Of a stretch of 55,693 nt of DNA, positions 50,433 through 55,693 are shown piece after piece. A program made the translations under genes and the position numbers. Each line of letters opens with the position of its first letter. Positions within the stretch are counted from its first letter, which is position 1. The notes beneath the pieces are model-generated. The model saw only the letters and a list, made by a program, of their open reading frames with translations. It did no database searches and was not told the DNA's origin. Source of the stretch: CAZNNH01 sp964574335 (GTDB taxonomy: Bacteria > Acidobacteriota > Vicinamibacteria > Fen-336); the NCBI GenBank assembly GCA_964574335.1, contig CAZNNH010000022.1, forward strand, positions 1 to 55,693, written 5' to 3'.

Positions 50433-51134
50433 TCATCGGCTCCGGTCCGGGGGGGAGGGAGAAGGCTCGGTCGAGGCCAGAAGCTCACTGAGCTCGTGCG
50501 ACAGATCCTTTCCGCGGTGAGAGCCAGCCTGTTCGATCCGCGACAGCAGCGCGCGCGCCCGGTCGAGGTCGGATGGCCCCGCGATCTGGATCAGGGCCCG
50601 TGCGTCGACGGTGTCCTGGGGACGTGCACGAGGATCCTGCGCCAGCACCTTCAGGGCCAGAAGGTGCGCGGTCGTGGAGACCGGAACGACGATTCCCTCG
50701 AGCACCTCGAGGGGCTCTGCGGCGGAGACGACCTCGCCCTCCACACCCGAGGAGGCGAAGAGCAGATCCACCACCACGCCGGCAGCGGGGGAGCTCGACG
50801 GCGGGGCGAGACGGACTGTGGCCAGCCGGTGCGTGGTCTCCTGCTCGATCTGGGCCAGGACCGCAAAGCCCTCTCCCATCAGGGAGTGGACGAGGGCCTC
50901 GGCGTCCCGATCCTGGCTCACCGAAACGGCCAGGTCGATGTCGCGGGTGAAGCGGGGCTCCGTGCGCACGGAGACGGCCAGGCCCCCGACCAGGGCAAAC
51001 GGTACGTGGTGGGCGCGCAGCGCCGCGGCGACCAGGCGAAGGGCGTCCCCCAGAGCGCTCAGGCGGGCTCCACGAAGGGGCGGGGCCGGCCGACGCCGTC
51101 GCCGTGCTCCGCGCCGGGCCGGGTGCGCAGCCAC
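50433..51134 (-). CDS. AbiEii-like nucleotidyltransferase (possible toxin)
   Basis: A protein of up to 233 residues. The core is 'VPFALVGGLAVSVRTEPRFT' and 'RDIDLAVSV', the GG and D-x-D motifs of the nucleotidyltransferase fold, with 'AGVVVDLLFA' as the likely third acidic strand, and 'VDARALIQIAGPSDLDRARA' near the end, as in AbiEii/AbiGii-family proteins. The GTG at 51134 is the only standard start before the core, giving a basic N-terminus of about 25 residues that overlaps the upstream gene by 76 nt; a later non-standard start is possible. It pairs with that small gene. Confidence 0.72.
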   Translation of the reverse strand: MAAHPARRGARRRRRPAPPLRGARLSALGDALRLVAAALRAHHVPFALVGGLAVSVRTEPRFTRDIDLAVSVSQDRDAEALVHSLMGEGFAVLAQIEQETTHRLATVRLAPPSSSPAAGVVVDLLFASSGVEGEVVSAAEPLEVLEGIVVPVSTTAHLLALKVLAQDPRARPQDTVDARALIQIAGPSDLDRARALLSRIEQAGSHRGKDLSHELSELLASTEPSPSPPDRSR

Positions 51135-51277
51135 ACGAGGACCCTCGCCTCGATCTGGTCGGCCGTCTCCTTGGGGTATTGGCGGCGGAGGTTCTGGCGT
51201 TTGAGCTCCACGCCCGTATCGAACAGATCGAGGGCCACCTGGAGCTTCTCCGCAGGGCTCAGCGCTCGGGTGCTCAC
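51059..51277 (-). CDS. Small partner of the AbiEii-like nucleotidyltransferase
   Basis: A 72-residue protein: 'ALSPAEKLQVALDLFDTGVE' and 'LKRQNLRRQYPKETADQIEA', mostly helical and charged. This resembles small proteins found next to nucleotidyltransferase genes in toxin-antitoxin-like pairs; I cannot name a family. It shows no clear sequence similarity by eye to the small partner at 20900-21124, although both have the same 76-nt overlap with their nucleotidyltransferase gene. Confidence 0.6.
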   Translation of the reverse strand: MSTRALSPAEKLQVALDLFDTGVELKRQNLRRQYPKETADQIEARVLVWLRTRPGAEHGDGVGRPRPFVEPA

Positions 51278-51322
51278 GCCGTCATTGTAGCGTGACGCGC
51301 TCGTGACCCCTCCGGACTCGAG

Positions 51323-51634
51323 CTATTTCGTCGACGGGGGGGCGCCGACCAGCCTGCTCATCGCCTCGAGGTAGCCGGAGAAGGCCTGGCGGCCGGCCCG
51401 GGTGATCCGGGCGCGGGTGAGGGGCTTGCGGTCCAGGAAGCTCTTCTCGATCTCGACGTAGCCGGCCTGCTCCAGCTTGCGCAGGTGGACGGAGAGGTTG
51501 CCCTGGGTGACCTGGAGCACCTGCTTGAGCTCGGTGAAGTCGGCGACCTCTGAGCTGGCCAGGTAGGCCATGATCCCCAGCCGGACCCGGCCGTGGATGA
51601 CGTCGTCGAGCCTGCCGATGTCGAAGCCGCCCAC
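51323..51634 (-). CDS. Winged-helix transcriptional regulator (HTH_34/ArsR-like)
   Basis: A 103-residue regulator: 'LDDVIHGRVRLGIMAYLASS', 'VADFTELKQVLQVTQGNLSV' and 'HLRKLEQAGYVEIEKSF', a winged helix-turn-helix, then 'TRARITRAGRQAFSGYLEAM'. The GTG at 51634 lies 15 nt after the membrane protein stop, so the pair forms an operon. This two-gene pairing is common in Acidobacteriota in my recollection. The regulator has no sensing domain beyond the wing, so the membrane protein may transmit the signal (inference). Confidence 0.82.
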   Translation of the reverse strand: MGGFDIGRLDDVIHGRVRLGIMAYLASSEVADFTELKQVLQVTQGNLSVHLRKLEQAGYVEIEKSFLDRKPLTRARITRAGRQAFSGYLEAMSRLVGAPPSTK

Positions 51635-51648
51635 CGTGCGCCCGCCCG

Positions 51649-52272
51649 CTAGAGCGACCTCTTCGCCTGGCGCATCATCATCCCTCCGGGGACCGCCATC
51701 AGCAGCAGCAGGGCGAGCGCCATCAGCAGGACGTAGTCGGCCAGGCGGTCGGTGCCGATCAGGAGGCCGAGGCCCACCGCGGTGGCGTACCACCCCAGCG
51801 AGACGGCCCCCAGCCACAGCCGCCGGGTCACCATGTAGGCGACGAACCAGGCGCATCCCTGGGCGACGGAGATCGTCACCGGGTAGAGGAGCCAGATGGT
51901 CATGTTCTTCTCTTGCCAGGCGACCAGGCCGAAGACGGCGCACAGCACCAGGTTGCCCACGCCGGCGGCGTTGAAGGCGGCGTTGAGGGCTCGCGTGCCG
52001 ACCGCGTGCTGCACGGCCTTTCGATGCCGCCAGAGCACGACACCGAGGGCGAGAAGGAAGGCGGCCGTGATGCCGATGACGAAGAACAGCATGAAGGTGT
52101 CGGAGAGGTGGGTGATCCCGACGGTCTGGGTCCAGTGCACCAGGCACTGGAGCCCGTACAGCGAGCCGCCGGCCACGAAGACCGACCCGCCGATCATCTG
52201 CGAGCGGCCGCCCTCCTCCACCAGCGCCTTCATGAAGGCGAGGTCGGCTCTTGCCTGATCCGTGTCGTTCAT
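51649..52272 (-). CDS. Multi-pass membrane protein paired with the HTH regulator
   Basis: A 207-residue membrane protein with a soluble N-terminus ('RADLAFMKALVEEGGRSQMI') and six hydrophobic helices, such as 'FMLFFVIGITAAFLLALGVV' and 'YVLLMALALLLLMAVPGGMM'. No catalytic or binding motif was seen. GGAGGTGA upstream of ATG 52272 supports the start. It lies directly upstream of the winged-helix gene with a 14-nt gap. Function unknown. Confidence 0.7.
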   Translation of the reverse strand: MNDTDQARADLAFMKALVEEGGRSQMIGGSVFVAGGSLYGLQCLVHWTQTVGITHLSDTFMLFFVIGITAAFLLALGVVLWRHRKAVQHAVGTRALNAAFNAAGVGNLVLCAVFGLVAWQEKNMTIWLLYPVTISVAQGCAWFVAYMVTRRLWLGAVSLGWYATAVGLGLLIGTDRLADYVLLMALALLLLMAVPGGMMMRQAKRSL

Positions 52273-52364
52273 CCTCGCGTCACCTCCCTCATCGGGTCGC
52301 GGCGACCGAGGCCCCGCCGGGTCACCCCGCCGAGGCCTCGCCGAACCGCCGCGAACCGCACGCC

Positions 52365-53630
52365 TCACTGGGCCGCCGCGACCAGCGCCTCCTTCCGGCG
52401 GCTGGGCCGGCCGCGCCGCTCGTGCCGCCGGCCGTTCAGGAGGGCACCGAGGAACGAGAAGCGCACCAGCAGATGATAGCTGAGCAGCATGATCGGGACC
52501 GTGGTGACGAGCACCAGGGTGAACTTGAGAAGCGCCGGCCACTGGAGCGGCAGCACCAGGACCTGGGCCACCATCAGCAGCGGAAGGTGGATCAGGTAGA
52601 CCCAGTAGGAGGAGTCGGCGGCGTAGCGGATGGCCGTGCTGGGCCGTGTGAGGAAGCGCATCGCCAGGCCGATCAGGCCGAAGGTCCAGGCCCAGGTCGC
52701 GAGCGGGTAGCAGGCGGCCAGGGTCATCCTCAGGATCGGGTCGTGGGCGGCGGGCTGGGCCGCAGGATCCAGGACCACGGTGACGCCGGCGATCGAGGCG
52801 CACAGGGCGCTCAGGCCGACGGCGGCGACCAGGTGGGGGATGAAGCGCCGCTCGAGGAGACGCAGGGTGTCGACCTGGCGGTGGAGCAGCCAACCGAATC
52901 CGAAGGCCACGCCGTAGGCGGTCAGTGCCGGCGCGTTGGGGATCAAGCCCCGGTCCGGGGTGGGGACGCCCAGCCACATCAGCCAGTCTTTGCGGAAGTA
53001 GAGGGCCAGGGCGGTCGGGACGGCCAGGACGGCCGGCGCGAGGCCGGTCTTGACCAACGTCTTCACGGTCCAGTCGGCGCCCCGGCGCAGGGCGGCGCTG
53101 GGGTCGATCTTCACCACCGCGGCGCGCACCGCCAGGGCCGCGGCGTAGAGGCCGAGCAGCACGTAGAGGAACCAGAGGTGGGTGAGCGGGAAGGTCTCCA
53201 CGATGGGGCCGGGAGGTGGGGCCGTTGCCTTGGCGGCCTCGAGCCCCCACTGGCTGACCACACCCCACACGAAGATGGCGGCGAGGGCCGGGAAGAGGAT
53301 CGGCCAGAAGGCCGCCAGGGGCACGGCGATACGCTTCAGGCGGTCCCGGACGAAGGCGCGCAACCCCTTACGGTGGAGTGACATGTGGCCGAAGAAGCCG
53401 GCCAGCAGGAAGAACAGCGACATCCGGAAGATGTGGGGCACATAGAAGAAGAAGCCGAGGAGGGTGCTCGGCTCATCGCGCACGGCCCACACCTGCTGGC
53501 CGGGGAGGAACGACATGGTGGCGTGGAGCAGCACGCCAAGCAGCAGCGCCCCGGCGCGGACGGCGTCCAGCGAGTGCAGGCGCCCGCTCGGCGCCATGGG
53601 CGCCTTGGTGGTCTCCAGGGTCGTGGTCAT
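52365..53630 (-). CDS. Acyltransferase family 3 / OpgC-like membrane protein
   Basis: A 421-residue polytopic membrane protein. The opening 'RLHSLDAVRAGALLLGVLLH' is the acyltransferase-3 signature with its conserved histidine, followed by 'MSLFFLLAGFFGHMSL' and about ten helices in all; 'ADSSYWVYLIHLPLLMV' is the conserved late segment. The subgroup with this pattern includes OpgC, which succinylates periplasmic glucans, but the substrate here is unknown. AAGGAGG before ATG 53630 fixes the start. A strong promoter lies at 53694-53722. Confidence 0.88.
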   Translation of the reverse strand: MTTTLETTKAPMAPSGRLHSLDAVRAGALLLGVLLHATMSFLPGQQVWAVRDEPSTLLGFFFYVPHIFRMSLFFLLAGFFGHMSLHRKGLRAFVRDRLKRIAVPLAAFWPILFPALAAIFVWGVVSQWGLEAAKATAPPPGPIVETFPLTHLWFLYVLLGLYAAALAVRAAVVKIDPSAALRRGADWTVKTLVKTGLAPAVLAVPTALALYFRKDWLMWLGVPTPDRGLIPNAPALTAYGVAFGFGWLLHRQVDTLRLLERRFIPHLVAAVGLSALCASIAGVTVVLDPAAQPAAHDPILRMTLAACYPLATWAWTFGLIGLAMRFLTRPSTAIRYAADSSYWVYLIHLPLLMVAQVLVLPLQWPALLKFTLVLVTTVPIMLLSYHLLVRFSFLGALLNGRRHERRGRPSRRKEALVAAAQ

Positions 53631-53968
53631 AAGTGGCCTCCTTCCGGGTGTTTCCGGCTACCTAGCGGCCGTTCCGCCGGTACCCTTGAATGGAATATGC
53701 GTCAACTGGTTTGTTCTGTCAACCCGTTTATCGCTCGCGCCAAGGAAAGGGCGCCCCCGGCCCGACTCGCCAGGACCACCTTTCGCGTCACGTCGCGCAG
53801 CTACTGGGGGACCTCGCGAACGTGATATCAGAGCCTGGTGCCGGCTACATGTGTGAGCGTGGCGTCCTGGAAAGATGAGGGGACTGGTGACGGGCGTCGG
53901 GGTGCTGGGCCTCGCTACGACTGAACATCGTCCCCGCCCGCCCACAATCGCCGGACCGGTGGCGCGAC
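53631..53968. other. Intergenic region holding the acyltransferase promoter
   Basis: 338 nt between the acyltransferase start and the PIN gene end. Apart from the promoter at 53694-53722 I see no gene or repeat. Confidence 0.5.
53694..53722 (-). promoter_or_regulatory. Sigma-70-type promoter of the acyltransferase gene
   Basis: On the minus strand TTGACA (53717-53722), a 17-bp spacer, then CATATT (53694-53699), which matches four of six consensus bases. It lies 64 nt upstream of the ATG, in a locally AT-rich stretch unlike the surrounding DNA. Confidence 0.5.
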
Positions 53969-54376
53969 TCAGGTGCTGGGGTAGATCGTCACAATCCTCA
54001 CTGATTGAGGTCGGTGGATCGCGAGGCCGGGCTTCTCGGTGGTGACCAGTNNNNNNNNNNCTGCCGCGACATGGAGCGCGTCCATCGCCTCGACACCCTA
54101 GATCGCGGCCTCCCGATAGCCGGCCTCGGCGATGGCTGGAAGATCGCTTGCCGAACTGGTGACGGCCTCGAAGAAGGCCTCGTAGAACGCTACCTCGGGC
54201 TCGTGCCTGTTGGAAACGGCCCGCGGCAGCACCTCGAGACGCAGGAAAGGACTCGACGCGAACTCACGCTCAGGGTCGTCCAGGATCGAGAGGATAGACA
54301 TGGCATGGGCAGTCTGGTCCGTGCCGCCCCGGGCTGGGGCGATCAGCACGCCAGCGTCTACGAAGGTGAGCTTCAC
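53969..54376 (-). pseudogene. PIN-domain toxin interrupted by one stop codon and a 10-N gap
   Basis: From GTG 54376 the protein reads 'VKLTFVDAGVLIAPARGG' (first Asp), 'PFLRLEVLPRAV' (Glu) and 'IAEAGYREAAI', then a TAG at 54098-54100. The same frame continues as 'GVEAMDALHVAA', through the 10 N at 54051-54060, to 'LVTTEKPGLAIHR' and a TGA at 53969-53971. The frame is kept across the gap if it is exactly 10 bases. The family normally has a tyrosine (I-Y-G) where the TAG is, so a single base change made the stop, either by mutation or by error next to the gap. Partner of the DUF104 antitoxin, with a 3-nt GTGA-type overlap. Confidence 0.7.
54051..54060. other. 10-N assembly gap inside the PIN toxin gene
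   Basis: Ten unknown bases. Unlike the 100-N gap at 37235, the flanks do not repeat each other, and the reading frame of the PIN gene is kept across it, so the length is probably a real estimate. Confidence 0.9.
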
Positions 54377-54618
54377 CGCCCTTCCCGCCAGCCAGCGCGA
54401 CGGGTCGCGACTTCCTCGGAGATCCCGTCCCAACCCAGGGGCGGAGCCCCCGATTCGAGGACGCGCGCGCGAAGGTCCTTGAGGCGGCGGCCCAGGGCGG
54501 TGCGGGCAGTCCTGCTTGACTCGATGGTCACGTGGACCTCGGCTTTGTTGGGGAGGCCCGCGGGCGACTTGAGCCTCAGGATGCCGTGTTCATAGACCGC
54601 ATCGGCTGCTATCGGCAT
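54373..54618 (-). CDS. DUF104 (AF2212-like) antitoxin
   Basis: An 81-residue protein: 'ADAVYEHGILRLKSPAGLPN' followed by 'KAEVHVTIE', the DUF104/AF2212-like fold, which is the usual antitoxin of a PIN toxin in a subset of VapBC-like systems. The C-terminal half ('LKDLRARVLESGAPPLGWDG') would wrap the toxin. The stop overlaps the start of the PIN gene at 54374-54376. It should autoregulate the operon; no clear palindrome was seen upstream of 54618. Confidence 0.8.
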   Translation of the reverse strand: MPIAADAVYEHGILRLKSPAGLPNKAEVHVTIESSRTARTALGRRLKDLRARVLESGAPPLGWDGISEEVATRRAGWREGR

Positions 54619-54748
54619 GCCTCTACCTCGTGCCCATTCTGCCGCGCCCGAATCGAATCGGGGGGTGTCCCGGGAGGCCGACCGAGATAGCTCTTGCGCA
54701 TGGCCCCCAGCGGGAGTAGCTTGAGCCGGGAAGCGCGAACCGCTTGCG

Positions 54749-55018
54749 GTGGCGAAGGTGGGGCCCTGGAAGCGCCAAGCTCGTTGTCTTAGCTACGCTG
54801 CGACGTTGATTCTCGCCTTGCTGCTGTGGAGCTGCAGCGCGGCCTTCTGGAACGGATTTGCGCAGGGGATGACCACTCCGCCACCCGCGGAAGCGCCCGC
54901 CGGTAGTGGCACGGCCGCCTGCGGCGCGCGGGCCATCTCAAATCTGATGATCTTCGCCGGGGCAGGTGCGCCACACGAGAAGCGAAGGAGGAGTGAATGT
55001 GGTGGCTCCTGGGCGTAG
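54749..55018 (+). CDS. Possible small lipoprotein, perhaps a truncated gene
   Basis: An 89-residue frame from GTG 54749 with a lipoprotein-like signal ('ATLILALLLWSCSAAFWNGF', cysteine near residue 29). The part 'SNLMIFAGAGA' resembles the start of a conserved region I recall from larger bacterial lipoproteins, after which the frame turns basic and stops, so the gene may be truncated. It overlaps the next gene by 22 nt. Confidence 0.35.
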   Translation: MAKVGPWKRQARCLSYAATLILALLLWSCSAAFWNGFAQGMTTPPPAEAPAGSGTAACGARAISNLMIFAGAGAPHEKRRRSECGGSWA

Positions 55019-55542
55019 TCGTGCTGCTGCTTGTTGGCTGTGGTGGTGATTCGGGGACAGCGCCGTCGCCCTCCAATCCTTCCTACCCCAGCATCACCGG
55101 CACCTACTCGGACGCAGCCCTCTGGTCCAAGGAGATCTACCTCGCGGACCAATGGACAGGCGGGAGCCGATGCGAGGGTTACTTCACAATCGACCAGCAG
55201 TCAGATACCGCGTGGTCGGGACGGCTTGAGACCTCCGGAAGAGGGCAGGGAACGGGCGCGTTCGCTGGCCGCAACCCGTGCGCCCGGACCCTCGCCACCG
55301 TAGCCGGTACCGTGACGACGGCAGGGGGAATCCGGTTCGCGTTCACCGCCTCGAGCACCGAGCTTGGGCAGGAGTGCCAGGCGGTCGCCTTCCCTGAATT
55401 CTCGGGTACCGTTGCCACCCGACAGCTTAGCGCCCAGCGGACGGCGCTGATGGACTGCTGGATCCTGACCCAACGGGGTGCGACTATCCGACGCGAGCTG
55501 ACGCGAGTGCGGCTGGAGGAGCGGGTCTTCGGGCAGCGGTAG
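54997..55542 (+). CDS. Lipoprotein of unknown function
   Basis: A 181-residue lipoprotein with a clear signal and lipobox ('VVVLLLVGCGGDSG'). The mature part is a beta-rich domain with four cysteines ('SRCEGYFTIDQQ', 'RNPCARTLATVAG', 'GQECQAVAFPEFSG', 'MDCWILTQRG') that could form two disulfides, and reads like a small lipocalin-type or calycin-like barrel ('ITGTYSDAALWSKEIYLADQ'). An AAGGAGG site precedes ATG 54997. I do not recognise the family. The 151 nt after the stop to the window end hold no visible gene. Confidence 0.7.
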   Translation: MWWLLGVVVLLLVGCGGDSGTAPSPSNPSYPSITGTYSDAALWSKEIYLADQWTGGSRCEGYFTIDQQSDTAWSGRLETSGRGQGTGAFAGRNPCARTLATVAGTVTTAGGIRFAFTASSTELGQECQAVAFPEFSGTVATRQLSAQRTALMDCWILTQRGATIRRELTRVRLEERVFGQR

Positions 55543-55693
55543 GGGCACGGCTCGACGCAGAGGGCGCCCTACAGCCTGGGTGCGGCAGGCGAGCCTCGCG
55601 AGGCAGGACGCATCTGAGGGGAGGCCGCGATAGGCCGGGCGTGCACCTGCCTGGGCTGCCCGAGGAATGGCGGGGCACCGGCTGCGGGGCCGC

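Noticed and set aside
47996..50488. Long minus-strand frame upstream of the TetR start, antisense to GH3
   Set aside because: Homology begins only at the TetR N-terminus at 47995; the rest mirrors GH3 codons and crosses the promoter.
1..55693. tRNA or rRNA genes
   Set aside because: No TTCGA-loop cloverleaf or conserved rRNA segment was noticed on either strand; a covariance-model search would be decisive.

Overview
High-GC (about 70% by eye), gene-dense bacterial scaffold with two runs of N, so a draft or metagenome assembly. The best lineage guess is Acidobacteriota. The large ABC permease at 44859-47270 has the two-FtsX, orphan layout typical of that phylum, and there is a decayed C-terminal tail of a WD40/PD40 serine-threonine kinase at 21245-22120. 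TonB uptake genes, many Sec signal peptides and lipoproteins indicate a Gram-negative envelope. No rRNA, tRNA or CRISPR array was seen.

Layout. 1-5224: a truncated CHASE8-like sensor divergent from an ABC substrate-binding protein, a TonB-dependent receptor and a GAF-PP2C phosphatase (uptake plus signalling). 5240-7600: an islet with a frameshifted Imm49-like immunity gene and an AAA ATPase, flanked by roughly 88-bp direct copies of the phosphatase gene's 3' end. 7581-11472: a 4Fe-4S activase-like protein, a PIN toxin-antitoxin pair and a Ycf46-like ATPase / zinc ribbon / DUF1257 (Ycf35) / DUF2997 operon. This is a gene set known from cyanobacteria and plastids; the ATPase is internally deleted here. 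11527-14060: a tandemly duplicated MoaF-family protein and a Tat-exported NTF2-like protein. 14057-24423: secreted proteins of unknown role, a class-C-beta-lactamase-like hydrolase, a nucleotidyltransferase toxin-antitoxin-like pair, a kinase pseudogene, an isoprenylcysteine methyltransferase-like protein and a GT39-type glycosyltransferase.

24443-33106: a second polytopic glycosyltransferase-like protein, a GH8 exo-oligoxylanase, a lone ExbD, a truncated pyruvate-kinase-like barrel with a nitronate monooxygenase, and a PQQ-type beta-propeller. 33107-34598 is almost gene-free and packed with palindromic dispersed repeats. 34599-40427: an M19 dipeptidase, an ArsP_2-type exporter with a small zinc-ribbon protein, a large TPR membrane protein and a LytTR regulator. 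40639-50362: GH2, a UGT-like glycosyltransferase, the ABC permease, a TetR regulator and GH3. 50433-55542: a second nucleotidyltransferase pair, an HTH/membrane-protein pair, an acyltransferase, a DUF104/PIN pair and two lipoproteins.

How it fits together. GH8, GH2 and GH3, all with signal peptides, suggest periplasmic breakdown of hemicellulose oligosaccharides. GH2 and GH3 are each divergent from a regulator whose intergenic region carries a plausible binding site: five 21-bp repeats for LytTR, and a palindrome filling the -35/-10 spacer for TetR. Four toxin-antitoxin-like modules and several gene remnants mark the window as accessory-rich. The most system-like novelty is the Ycf46/Ycf35/DUF2997/zinc-ribbon/4Fe-4S neighbourhood, whose function is unknown to me.
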